NCBI GenBank assembly: GCA_030248225.1
Contig: JASANE010017708.1
Location: 1 to 64,000 of the forward strand
Source of the DNA: Trileptium ribeirensis
Taxonomy: Eukaryota; Nematoda; Enoplea; Enoplida; Thoracostomopsidae
Direction of reading: 5' to 3'
Length of the DNA: 64,000 nt
Under the pieces are notes generated by a model. It ran no database searches. It was not told the DNA's origin and worked only from the letters and a program-made list of their open reading frames with translations. Both the position numbers and the translations under genes were made by a program. Below are positions 9,702 to 19,411 of this stretch, in pieces. Each line of letters begins with the position of its first letter. Position 1 is the stretch's first letter.

Positions 9702-10325
9702 TCATGAAAATTGTTGTTGTTCGTGACTTGAGCGAACCAGTTGTCGAGTTTCCGACAGCATTTTGTGCAACTAAGGTTAGAGTGCTGGATGTACGTAGGG
9801 CTTCTTGAAAAGTATGTAAACATAGAAAGAGATACCATTGAATACTTTTCAAACAAATCTAGGAAACAATTTACGGTTGAACGAGGATATTATACAGTTA
9901 ATAATCTCTTATCATACCTAAACATGTTCAGCACAAGCATAGAGTTTACAGTTAACCCATGCTGTGATATGGTTAGTGTATATTTGCTAGATAACTCAGA
10001 AATAAAATTATTTCCTGAAATTCAGGTGATGTTCGGCTTTGAAAATGCACATTTAAAAAATGGTAAGCACATTGGGGATAAATGCGTGGATCTTGGAAGA
10101 TACAAACCTACGTTTCTAATGGCTTCATTTGTGAAAGATCGATTGGTCAACGGAAGATATAAACCATTGTTACATGTAATTTCAGCACCCAAAAATACCA
10201 TGTCGTTAGACTTGAATAATTGTATGTTTAAAGTGCTTGGTTTTGATGTTGTTGATTGTGAATTCAAACCCGTGAAGTTCTTTCAAGGAGCGAAAATGGT
10301 TATTCGGTTGTGGTTTAGTTCTTAA
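9702..10325 (+). pseudogene. Maverick minor capsid (penton-like) protein
   Basis: The start chosen is the ATG at 9702 (MKIVVVRD), 22 nt after the promoter motif. A frameshift near 9750 moves the remainder into a frame that is open to 10325. That part has the pattern of the Maverick minor capsid protein: an FTVERGYYTVNNLLSYL segment, then VMFGFEN followed by a Gly-rich turn and an NGRYKP..HVISAP strand. The family is a single jelly-roll protein forming the capsid vertices. The stop lies in the next CTTAAAAAGGATT motif. The left copy is much more damaged. Confidence 0.75.
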
Positions 10326-10333
10326 AAAGGATT
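10321..10333 (+). promoter_or_regulatory. Maverick CTTAAAAAGGAT motif before 43-aa basic ORF
   Basis: CTTAAAAAGGATT overlaps the minor capsid stop and ends 27 nt before the ATG at 10360, pointing to the small basic ORF as a real gene. Confidence 0.65.
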
Positions 10334-10359
10334 AATGTAAATAGAATACATGCTAAAAA

Positions 10360-10491
10360 ATGGCGCTACCTTTGTGCTTCAATTTGTCAAAACAACTTAA
10401 CGCGGTAATTGTAAACAAGAAAAATCTTAAAAAGGATCGTAAGAAGAGAAAGAAGAAAAATGGCAAACGTATGCGGCGTCGAAAAACTTAA
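10360..10491 (+). CDS. Hidden 43-aa highly basic protein
   Basis: This ORF is below usual length cut-offs. The first 18 residues are mostly neutral and hydrophobic (MALPLCFNLSKQLNAVIV). The rest is almost solid Lys/Arg, with runs such as KKDRKKRKKKNGKRMRRRK. It lies between the minor and major capsid genes, has its own promoter motif at the standard distance, and overlaps the major capsid start by 32 bases in another frame. Small polycationic peptides condense DNA in adenovirus-like particles; a core-peptide role is inferred from composition and position only. The left-arm copy begins at the very edge of the window. Confidence 0.6.
   Translation: MALPLCFNLSKQLNAVIVNKKNLKKDRKKRKKKNGKRMRRRKT
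10426..10437 (+). promoter_or_regulatory. Maverick CTTAAAAAGGAT motif before major capsid gene
   Basis: Exact CTTAAAAAGGAT, lying inside the small basic ORF and ending 23 nt before the major capsid ATG at 10460. Confidence 0.7.
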
Positions 10492-10817
10492 CTGGCAGGG
10501 AAATCAATACCCCGTTCAGCAATCGATAATCTCAACACAGCTGGTTGAAGTGGTATGTGAAACAACGTTACCAAGCATCGACACGGATGATTCATTTCGT
10601 TTTAAAATTGGTGAAAGTGCTTTTGATTTAGTTGATATTTCAGAAATATTTGCATATATTGGATTTCAACTACTGAAAGGTGATGGTAAGGAGATTAAGG
10701 ACGCAAGCCTTAAGTTTGCACCATGTAATATGTTTGGTTTGTGCACTATTCTCGTCAGTTGAAATGAAAATCAATGGTGAACCTATCACATTCAACCGAA
10801 GGCATTATCCGTGGATG

Positions 10818-10863
<46 letters not shown>

Positions 10864-11806
10864 CATGTTACATATGAGTGAAGATCAAAGGAAGCAATAT
10901 TTAGCGGAATGTCTCTACAAACCAGATCAGACGTACATGTTTGATGATTTACAAGATAATGAGGGTTCCGTTTATAGAAATGCGCTGACTGCAATGTCAC
11001 AAAAATGTGAACTTTACTTTCCTATCATTACAGAAATTTGCCACATTTGACAAATTACATTTGACACCCACCTACCTACCCCCGAAAAGTAGACTAGAGT
11101 TGAAATTTACTCGAAGCTCACCATCAGTGATATTGCTGCATGAACCAACTAATAAATTGTTAGTACGGATAAATGATTTCAAACTTTACATACCCAAGGC
11201 AAGACTAACAAAACAAAGCTCTCGAGTATCAAGCTAAATTTTAAATTGTAGTGGGCTTAGATTTTCTAGTATACGGTACAAAGTTCAAACATTTCAGTAA
11301 ATAAAGGGTTACAGAATGTGAATTGGACAATTTTCGAAGGAGCACTACCATGTAGAATATACATTTGGGGAATAACGCAAGAGGCATACCCTGGAGCACC
11401 AAAGTCAAATTTATTTAAATTAAGTTTACCAGATATGAATAGTTTTACCGTGTTTATGAACGACGATAGATACCCATGCAATATATCTCTACCGTGCAAA
11501 GCTGGTAATGATATGAGGTTGTTTTATAATGCATTACAAGCATTAAATAGCAGAACAGAAAATTTGAGATTAACTGAAGTTGGTTTTAGACAAGGTGCAG
11601 GCTATCAGATATTTTGTATTGATTTGAGCAGAGATCACAGTAGTGAGTGTAATTATCTTTCAAACCCACCAGATGGACAATTGAGATTTTCAATTGATTT
11701 TGCGGAACAGTTTAAAAAGGCAATTGTAATTTTCGCAATGGGAGAATTTACAGCTGAACTGAACATAAACTCAAATAAAGAAGTATTTTGGAATAAAATG
11801 TCTTAA
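10460..11806 (+). pseudogene. Maverick major capsid protein (double jelly-roll)
   Basis: Three open pieces cover one gene: 10460-10762, about 10745-11050 and about 11007-11806, in changing frames. The N-terminal piece has the pattern of the first jelly-roll (a STQLVEV strand, FLFKIG-like strand and GFQLLKGDG turn). The middle has MKINGEPI and an RRHYPW segment followed by a microsatellite. The C-terminal piece, open from 11318, matches the second jelly-roll (FEGALPCRIYIWGI, then GYQIFCIDLSRD and LRFSIDF). At least three frameshifts disable it. The start at 10460 sits 23 nt after the promoter motif. This protein would form the icosahedral shell. Confidence 0.85.
10815..10862 (+). repeat. (AC)n(AT)n microsatellite inside the capsid gene
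   Basis: A short CA tract followed by about 18 TA dinucleotides. It interrupts the major capsid coding sequence between the RRHYPW segment and the LHMSEDQRKQ segment. Repeat expansion inside a decayed gene is the simplest explanation. Confidence 0.9.
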
Positions 11807-11810
11807 AAGG
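11802..11810 (+). promoter_or_regulatory. Maverick CTTAAAAAGGAT motif before small membrane peptide
   Basis: Variant CTTAAAAGG, overlapping the major capsid stop and ending 25 nt before the ATG at 11835. Confidence 0.55.
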
Positions 11811-11834
11811 TCTAAAAATATATTTATATCAAGC

Positions 11835-11929
11835 ATGGATAAAAACGTTTTATTGCATTATATGCTGTATTAGTTATAACAATTATTGGTGAGACGATTA
11901 TATATATTGTTCTTAAGTGTAAAGTGTAA
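11835..11929 (+). pseudogene. Small single-span membrane peptide, frameshifted
   Basis: The ATG at 11835 begins MDKN. After one small frameshift the next stretch reads as a hydrophobic span (IALYAVLVITIIGETIIYIV) followed by a short basic tail (LKCKV) and a stop at 11927-11929. Promoter motif spacing supports the start. Tiny membrane proteins are common in virus-like elements. Function unknown; the short length keeps confidence modest. Confidence 0.4.
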
Positions 11930-12003
11930 TACATGAAACCCACACAATTGTACGAAAAACATATGCTTCGACGATTGGACAAACGGATCAGGAGAAACGT
12001 GAA

Positions 12004-12627
12004 ACCCTGCAGAAGGCTATGATATTGAATGGATCAACAAAATATCGTCGAAATTACATTTTAACGTTCGACTCAAACCACCAAAAATTCTTAAACGGAG
12101 CGCACAGATGGTTTATCTATTCGACGTATTTGAACATTTGTTTATGCATTTATCGATACCATATCAACACGGACTGATATTGGTACGAGCGGTTGGGATT
12201 TATCGTGGATATACATTCAGCAACCATTATATGGGAGCAAGATTTATGAAACATCTCGCAACATACGATTTGGATAAAGTGCTTCGTCAACAAAACGTTG
12301 GAATCAATATTCGTGAATCGTATAGAACAATACGTGCGCAACGTTTATCTTCAAAACAAAATTGGTTATTGGCAAAAGCAGGTGGATGAGTTTCGACGTC
12401 AATGTCAAGCTACAGGTGATTACATCGATGGGCGATCGAAAGAGGAAGAAAATTTGATCAAGATTAAACGACGACGACAAGTGTTGATAAAAGTGGTGGA
12501 AATTATAACGAAGAATGAAAACAATTTTAAACAGTCTTTGTATGAATTATCATTGTCATACCCTATGTTGTATGTTGAATATTATCATGATATTATTAAA
12601 TTGTGTAACATGTTGGATTTGAAGTAA
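12004..12627 (+). pseudogene. Maverick ORF of unknown function, frameshifted
   Basis: One frame is open from about 12006 to 12389; its first ATG (12108) follows a weak motif, CTTAAACGGA at 12090-12099, by only 9 nt. A second frame, open from about 12298 to 12627, holds a Lys/Glu-rich, coiled-coil-like segment and an aromatic C-terminus, and looks like the continuation after a shift near 12370. A protease gene is expected in Mavericks but I see no convincing His/Asp/Cys arrangement here. No family recognised. A hammerhead sequence begins 11 nt after the stop. Confidence 0.45.
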
Positions 12628-12637
12628 AATGAAAAAA

Positions 12638-12708
12638 ACATAATGGTAGCCGATACCGTGTATTCGGTATAAAGCCATCTGATGATTCTCTTGGCAGGGA
12701 TGAAATGT
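12638..12708 (+). ncRNA. Hammerhead ribozyme, type III, probably weakened
   Basis: The core is complete: UA before the cleavage site (12641-12642), CTGATGA (12679-12685), and GAA plus A (12702-12705). Helix III is ACAT/ATGT (12638-12641 with 12705-12708). Helix I is ATGG/CCAT, then an internal loop, then ATACCG/CGGTAT with a 6-nt loop. Helix II is a 4-bp stem with loop TTGGCA, but its first pair (12686 with 12701) is U-U instead of the usual G-C. Predicted cleavage is after A12642. The internal loop in helix I and the helix II loop are where natural hammerheads make their tertiary contact. Confidence 0.65.
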
Positions 12709-12721
12709 CTTAAAAAGGATT
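12709..12721 (+). promoter_or_regulatory. Maverick CTTAAAAAGGAT motif before last ORF
   Basis: CTTAAAAAGGATT directly abuts the 3' strand of the hammerhead and ends 25 nt before the ATG at 12746. Confidence 0.65.
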
Positions 12722-12745
12722 ACATGTTTGTGAAATAAAATTAGC

Positions 12746-13063
12746 ATGGAGCTCCAGTTTAGCGAACATTTTATCAAAACACATACACGATATTATGTGC
12801 GTGGAAGTTCACTCCTGATTGGTGACTACAAACGAAATGTACTCGAAACAGTATTTAACGGCAACGAGCATTTTCATCGACCCGACAGTCGTGTCGAACA
12901 CTTCAAAAGTTTCAGCAAAGTAGCTGGATTCTTTGGGCTTGAACAAAGAACCAGGTCATATACTCTGTGTGATTACAGAACAAAATACTGTCACAACAGC
13001 ATATGTATACTCTCAATCAGTTCACACGAGGAAGCGAAAGTGGAAATTGAAGCAGTTATGTGA
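12746..13063 (+). CDS. Maverick ORF of unknown function, 105 aa
   Basis: Intact ORF with its own promoter motif. It is mixed in composition, with several His, Cys and aromatic residues (for example HTRYYVRGSSLLIGDYKRN near the start). No membrane span or known motif was recognised. It is flanked by the two hammerhead sequences, so cleavage at both would release a 473-nt RNA (12643-13115) containing the whole ORF. It is the last gene seen in the right arm. Confidence 0.55.
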   Translation: MELQFSEHFIKTHTRYYVRGSSLLIGDYKRNVLETVFNGNEHFHRPDSRVEHFKSFSKVAGFFGLEQRTRSYTLCDYRTKYCHNSICILSISSHEEAKVEIEAVM

Positions 13064-13107
13064 TTACTGAAGATATTTTATCTGTGTAAATGTATTTTTC
13101 CCAATAA

Positions 13108-13166
13108 AAAACGTAGCGGCAGCCTACAGCCGCCTGATGAGGCCCTTGGTACGGCCGAAACGTTTT
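13108..13166 (+). ncRNA. Hammerhead ribozyme, type III, intact core
   Basis: All conserved positions are present. Helix III is 7 bp (AAAACGT 13108-13114 with ACGTTTT 13160-13166). The cleavage triplet is GTA ending at A13115. Helix I is GCGGC/GCCGC (13116-13120 with 13129-13133) with an 8-nt loop. The core CTGATGA is at 13134-13140. Helix II is GGCC/GGCC (13141-13144 with 13153-13156) with loop CTTGGTAC, then GAA at 13157-13159. Helix III is the open helix, hence type III. It starts 45 nt after the last Maverick ORF. Confidence 0.88.
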
Positions 13167-13170
13167 CAGC

Positions 13171-16100
13171 CACCATACGTATGCATATTTATGATATATA
13201 TTCTGATCACAACCTCAACATATATGTAACCAACATTAACCGCTGATGACTCACTAACCGCCGGCGGGGGGGGGGGAAACCGGGGTTTTTCATCTACTGA
13301 CGTCAGCTTCAGTGTCGATGCTTACTCCCAAGTTTTTACGGAAAAATTAGCAATTACCAAAGGATCACAGGGAAATGAAAAACACACATATGTATCACGT
13401 GCTAGCGATACGGCGAACGTTTATATTGGGGCATGTGTTTTTGGTTCAATTCAGTTTGTTTGCTATGTTAGGGGCACAGAGGTCCACTATAACTCAATGT
13501 GACCGTCAGAACGACTATTACTACACCTAACAGCGACATCAAATTTGCTTCCAAAAGACTGTTGGTATGGGCCAAAAAGTGCCCATGTAGCCCCCCCCCC
13601 CCCGGACAAAATGACATGGTTTCGTGAATGACCCTTATGTAATAGGTACAGATTTCACACGGCGACAAACTAGTGAAGCTAATACAAGACCAAGGAATGA
13701 CCAGAATAGGAACCGTGTGTCTAAAGCTGGAATCAGAATTTGTTCTTTAAATCTATATATAGTGAAATAAGATTAAAAATAAAAGCTACTGTGAGTTTAA
13801 AATGTTTTACCAATAGTGTTGTGGCTATATTATTGTCTCTGTGGTATATTAAACAGCATAAAGAAGCTAAAACTACTTTGTTTGTTGACTCAACCTGGAG
13901 TTTGTCGATTTTTGCGGTCGAATATGTGCTCCACAATACATGCATGGGTAAAGCATATTGAGTGTGCACACGACGCATGCAGCGCAAGCAAAGAATATCG
14001 CTGTGGTTTCTGTCGACCCGAATTACTAGGCACACAGTTGTTATATAGATGTTGTTCCATAGGAGACTTGAAACTATTGGTTTTTTGGTTTCAAAAATTA
14101 CTGGAAGTATGCTATATATTTACCAACAATATACTATAAATGAGAAAACTGGATACTACTATGAATATTCAACAATAGATACAGTTGGTTACTAAAAAAC
14201 AGTTTCTGGCTGCACTGCGGATATGATATTTAAGTCCAAATCCAGAAATAAAAACAATACATGTATATAAAATTTATAATCACACTAGCTTCTGCTCGCG
14301 AGAAACGAACCTACAGCATTGGAAAATTCTCAGAATTATGTTGTGGTTGTCATGTTCAAATTAATTTAAAAGTTCCGATAAAAATACTTGTAAGAAATCG
14401 ATGCTCTGTTATGTATAATTTTTAACAGATTCTATTTGAGATAGTGATGCGCCCTGAGGAAATTTTTCGGTCCAAACCGCACTACGGGTAGACTAAGTCA
14501 ACAAAAATATTTTCAGCTAACAAACATAAAAATTTTGTACAACAGTGCCCCAAATTCGCCAAGGACGATTTTTTCAGGCAGTTTTGCCTTGTATCATGTT
14601 TAGACAGATGTTACTGTAATGATAACGAATTCCACACAAACTATGAGTACCAAATAATTTAATTTGTAAAAATTTTGTGAATTTATAGTTCTGATCAGAA
14701 AAATTTCAACGATCTAGACAGTTCCAGCGCTCCGCCCCACTAATCTGAACATGAGCCACTGCTCCCCTAATGGGTAACACAAACTGCTGCAAGCATGCAC
14801 CGTTTTATTAAGATGAGCTGAACATGAACAATGTCTAAGCATTTAAGACGAAAAATCCAACGAAAGTATGTCGGCTGCGGCGACGTTAACAAGACGAAAG
14901 ATGAAATCATTACATTCTACGGCAACGTTGACAAGATTTTAGGTCTGAAATTCACTAGCCAACACGTTTTTTGCTTTCTCATGATCGAAAATAAGTTATG
15001 ATTTCTATTTGTATGATCAAATAATAAGTGTCTCAAAATGAAAATAAGGAATCGTGTTTCGCGTACCAATGTCTTGCTGTTGAAGCTTGCGTCTTTTTCT
15101 ATCAGACAGCCACTAAAACAATACAAAGTATCAATAATAAAAGCTTTCACGATAAGAAAACCCAATCTCCAAGCTGGTCATATGATTATAACAGTGATTC
15201 AATATATATATACTGAATTCTCGTTAGACTTTCATGGGTGGGGGTAGGGTCAGCTCCTGGTAGTCTCCTGAGCACGCAGTGCTAGGCAACGTCAGGGTTA
15301 GGAAGCAAGCCAATCTGCGCTACTGAAAAAATGTATATACTATATATTTGACTATTGCGAGGTGAATTTTATCAAATTGTATGGCAACCTGACTTAAATA
15401 TCGCCCATTGTTAGAAAATGTAAACTTTACGTAGGTAATAATTTGTGTCTCAAAAATTATACACTATTAAATGAACAATAGACTGCTGTTTACAACTCCA
15501 GACACATAATTTGAGACTTACCCAGGGTAACAATAAAACTCACGGGGGGCATAGACCCGGACTGAAGCGACTTTAGCAGTGGGTTGGGCTGGTTTCGGAT
15601 CACTTCCCCAGCTACAAGAACCAGATATAGGTGTCTAAAGACCGTCTACAGCGGCGTAGACGGTACCGACAGGAATGTGCGGCCGGGGGGTAAATTTTTG
15701 AAATATTTATATATTTCCTGCAACTTTCGCAAGGTTCGAGCGGATAAGAGCCCCAAGGAGGAGGATATGGCTTGTTGTGTTCGACTATCAGTGGTACCGC
15801 TCTGCTCCTTTTGGCATGTATATATCATATATGCCTGGCCTACACGGGTCATTAAACCGGAAGACCGAATCGCGATCCTATCACGGCAGGGCATAAAAAA
15901 GAGGGGCTATAATTTTCAGGAGGAAATGCTACTTAAGAGGAAATGCGAAAAATGCTCTAATTTTAAATATAAGGTGCCAAGTTAAGAGTGTTTGACTTCT
16001 CCAAACCACAGGCCTCTTCTCGTCTGCTCGGCCTCGAATTTGACCTCATTTAGAATTTTAAGACTGCTTTCAGACTGGGTCCGTGGAGAAGCCAGGGCGT

Positions 16101-17069
16101 AGCGTGATTATTATTAATGTCCTACTTTGTAATTAGATTTTGTAAACATGTTCTGCTTACTAGTTGCAGCGATACATGCATACATCTGAATGTGAATGCT
16201 ACATACAATAATAAAATAGTTGCCAATGAAAATGCCTTTAATGTACACTGGAAACTAGCATATTAGCACAGTAGAACGATTCCCTATAACCCTTAACATG
16301 AGGCACATTTTCAAGCGCATACGAAACTATGAATGTACCGGGCAGCAAATTTTTCCCCGGGCCGAGGCAACGTCGAAGTCCCATGGTAAAGATAAAACTT
16401 AGCTGCCGGGGCTACTGTTTCAGAAAAAATATTTTTGGTACCAATTATTAGAACAGATAAACAGTCTAATAAATTTAACTAAAAAAATAAAATGTTATTT
16501 AACTAATAAAATAAAATGTTAAAACGAATTGTGTTGAGTTTCATTATAATTGTTTTAATGCATGATAGAATATAACAGAGTGTTCAATTTATTTTTACGC
16601 AATAATCTTGAAGAATAGTAATTAAACAATGATTTGGTTATTGTTATATTTGCATACATGCCAGTGGGGTAGAACCCAGCAAGAAATAACCGGCGAAATT
16701 TTTCTGGGGGTCGGTACCGTAGTGAGGTCCTTTTTTAGTCGCCGGGGTCAAATTTTTGTCTATGAGTTCACCTCACTCCGCGGAGGCGGGGCGAAGGTTG
16801 GATTGGGATTTTACTCCCTCCTACCCCGTGTCGGCAAGTATGTATATGTGGTATATGATCTATATGCGCTGGAAAATCGAACACAGTACTTCTCGGCTAG
16901 CCCGGCTCCGAGCGGGGGCAACCTTAGCCCCTACCCAGGCACCGACTCCGGTAGAATTCTTGCCCGGTACAACACTGTAATTAACTTCAGAATTATGTCA
17001 ATTTGCAAAAGCAGTTTTGTCTTAATGTAGCAGTTGGTAACTTTTTATATTTTAGCCGTTTGTATATAT
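13171..17069. other. Non-coding stretch with old repeat fragments
   Basis: No convincing gene. Homopolymer runs occur at about 13264-13276 (G) and 13590-13604 (C). Segment 13820-14230 resembles the interior of the hAT elements further right, for example an AACTTGAAACTATTGG-like segment near 14073. Two GC-rich islands (about 15540-15900 and 16660-16980) share short pieces such as GGGGTAAATTTTTG variants and look like copies of one unidentified repeat. Confidence 0.5.
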
Positions 17070-17077
17070 GTCCATAG

Positions 17078-17967
17078 CAGAGAATAACCGGAACTGAAAT
17101 TTACCGAAGTCGGAACCGTCCATTCAAACCGGATCCGCAAACGGAACCTTGTCTTCGAAACTTATATATAGTAAACAAATGAAGGGAGAAATGAAGGTAC
17201 AGCGGATCAAAATGTATTAAAAATAACTTTTGCATTAAATTTAATATATTGCGATGGTATTATTGCCTCTCTAGAACTTTGAAGAGACTGAGAAAGCTAA
17301 TAATGTTTATATATCAATCTATACCGGTTTTTGAACTCCCACAACAACAATCCCTTTCACTATACAGCCTTGCGTAAATTACGTCAAGCTTAATGTGCTT
17401 GCAACTAAACATGCTTGCGTGGAGCGTAGACCAAACACTTTCACTTCGTCTCCAATCGTCTCTCTATATTGCACATACGTTTGTTACATGTTATTCAATA
17501 AGAAACTTGAAATTATTGGTTTATATGGTTCTAAAAGAATATAACGGAAGGTTTAATATGATTTTGTGATCAGTGGTCAGAGACATTGTTTGGGCTTGCG
17601 TTGGACAATCAGCGCCAGTCATTTAGATGATAATGACAACATTCTAATAAGAATGCTATAAATGAGACAAACTGTTATACTGCTCGCACAATTTCAATAA
17701 ATATACAGTTTATTGCCAAAAACGCAGTTTACTTAACTTCAATGTAGACTAATTTACAAAGTTTCCAAGCGCACTGGCTGGTCCTTGATGCAATTTATGT
17801 TAACCAGGCTAACCGCTAAGTACTTCTAAATAATCCATACTCTGTTACCGAGTTGGGCCGGTTTAATTCTAACATAACCCGCAGACTTCTGAATGTGTAA
17901 AATAGCTACTACAAGCATCGCGCTGGCTTTGTTTTGTTAACAAATTCCTGGTTCCGGTTACTCGCTG
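17078..17967. mobile_element. Non-autonomous hAT-type DNA transposon, copy 1
   Basis: Terminal inverted repeats are CAGAGAATAAC (17078-17088) and GTTACTCGCTG (17957-17967). An exact 8-bp target duplication, GTCCATAG, lies at 17070-17077 and 17968-17975. The 8-bp duplication and a CAGRG-type terminus are typical of the hAT superfamily. The 890-bp element has no transposase ORF. Its subterminal region is rich in CCGGAACCGG-like motifs. It shares most of its interior with the copy at 19412-20575. Confidence 0.9.
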
Positions 17968-17975
17968 GTCCATAG

Positions 17976-19099
17976 GGATGTGTCGTACCCACCGTAAACC
18001 GTATTTTTCCACTACATGGAGGGCAAGAATGTGACTAAATATGGCTACGGGGGTCCAAATATCGGTGGGTGGTAAGAGGGCACTTCTCTACCCCTATGGA
18101 GCTATAATATAACGGAAAGCCACGTGCAATGAATAAAATAGTTATCTGATGAAACTGCTTTTACAGCACACAGGTAGCTACTATATTATCACACTAAAGT
18201 AATAATTCTCCATGCAATCTCTGTTACCTTCACGGTAGGGCAAATTTTCAAGCGCATGATAATTATGTTCAGAATAGCTTATATTAAACGCATGTATGTC
18301 TTAATGTAGCAGTTTGCTTATCTTTTCATATTCAAGCACCTCAAAAACCATAAACTTCAGCAATGAATATCTTAGCACCACCTGCGAACTTTAAAGCTAA
18401 ATCCACGGTAGCTAAATTTAGTAACGAAAAATATCAATCCCAATGATATTACATCGTCATAAATTTGCTGTACCGTTAGATTACGGGTATATAAATTCAA
18501 ATATATAGACATATATGTTATATATATCATCTGTCTCGGTTCTATTTGAATACATATTATCAGTCAGTCGGCTTGGCGTTTGGATTTTACAATATTACAC
18601 GGTGTAAATAAAATAAGATGGTCTCTAAGGACGGCGCCGAATGATATATATACGAACACTTGATATACGTACATATAGAGCACTGCTGATCAAGTGGATC
18701 GGGTACCAAATAAAATACCAGGCAAGATATATATCGCCGATGACTATACATGTATGAACGAAGGTGGACATGGGAGTTGCTGCAACCCATGGCTGATCAT
18801 GCAACAAACCGTAATACGTGAATTCACGACTCATACTGATTGCGGTAACCCACAATACAGTAATAAGGTGAATTACAAACATAACATATATATACGTTAC
18901 ATGTAAAACAATTTCACCACTAACCTCTGGGAGCGATTTTCCAACAGAAAGATTGTAAATTTTAATATCGTTGGGATATGTAACTAGCATGTTTTAAAAA
19001 CCTAAAACAAATACACTAGTACCAGTAATTCGCAAGCGAAGATGAAACGGAGCGAGCGTGATTTCATTTATAAATTAATCTATTTAATCACTTGTAACG
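17976..19099. other. Non-coding, unassigned
   Basis: AT-rich sequence without a supported gene. A short ORF pair near 18600-18990 has no recognisable feature. Confidence 0.5.
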
Positions 19100-19411
19100 T
19101 GCAGTGTTTAATGAATATACCATCTTAAAGCCAGCTGATCCATGAACCCATTGAAAACCCTAAAACCTCGTCGACCCTAAACCCACCAAAAACAACTGAC
19201 AACGCATCAAGCAATTGTGCTGGTCCTTAGATAACCAAGCCATCATATTCAGCATACCGGAAAACCTATATATACACAAAATTCTTAACGACTTGTACGC
19301 AGTACATAAGCAAACAACTGAAAACAGAATATAATCTGGATATCGGATGCATTGACCCTACCCCCACTTAAAACCCATGAAAAGTTTGAAATATGCACGT
19401 TGGACTCTACC

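Larger units (their letters stand above)
1..13170. mobile_element. Maverick/Polinton element, inverted double copy
   Basis: The hallmark Maverick genes are present: protein-primed family B polymerase, chromodomain integrase, packaging ATPase, minor capsid and double jelly-roll major capsid. Sequence from position 1 to about 5090 on the minus strand matches about 5440-10367 on the plus strand, with scattered indels. The right arm continues alone to about 13170; its partner would lie beyond the left window edge. Mavericks are large self-synthesising DNA transposons related to virophages and adenovirus-like viruses. Nearly all genes carry frameshifts, so the locus is decayed. No terminal inverted repeats could be identified, so the right boundary is approximate. 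Confidence 0.9.

Noticed and set aside
10680..11000. ORFs with Tyr-Ile and His-Thr runs on both strands
   Set aside because: They are readings of the (AC)n(AT)n microsatellite in the capsid gene.
13249..13280. CTGATGA followed by a G run and GAAAC
   Set aside because: No helix I or proper helix II can be formed; chance match next to the true hammerhead.
14440..14495. GTGATGCGCCCTGAGG...CGGTCCAAACCG segment resembling a hammerhead core
   Set aside because: The core differs at essential positions (GTGATGC, CAAAC) and no helix III or cleavage triplet could be placed.
15720..15745. GGTTCGAG, similar to a tRNA B box
   Set aside because: No matching A box or cloverleaf at the right distance.
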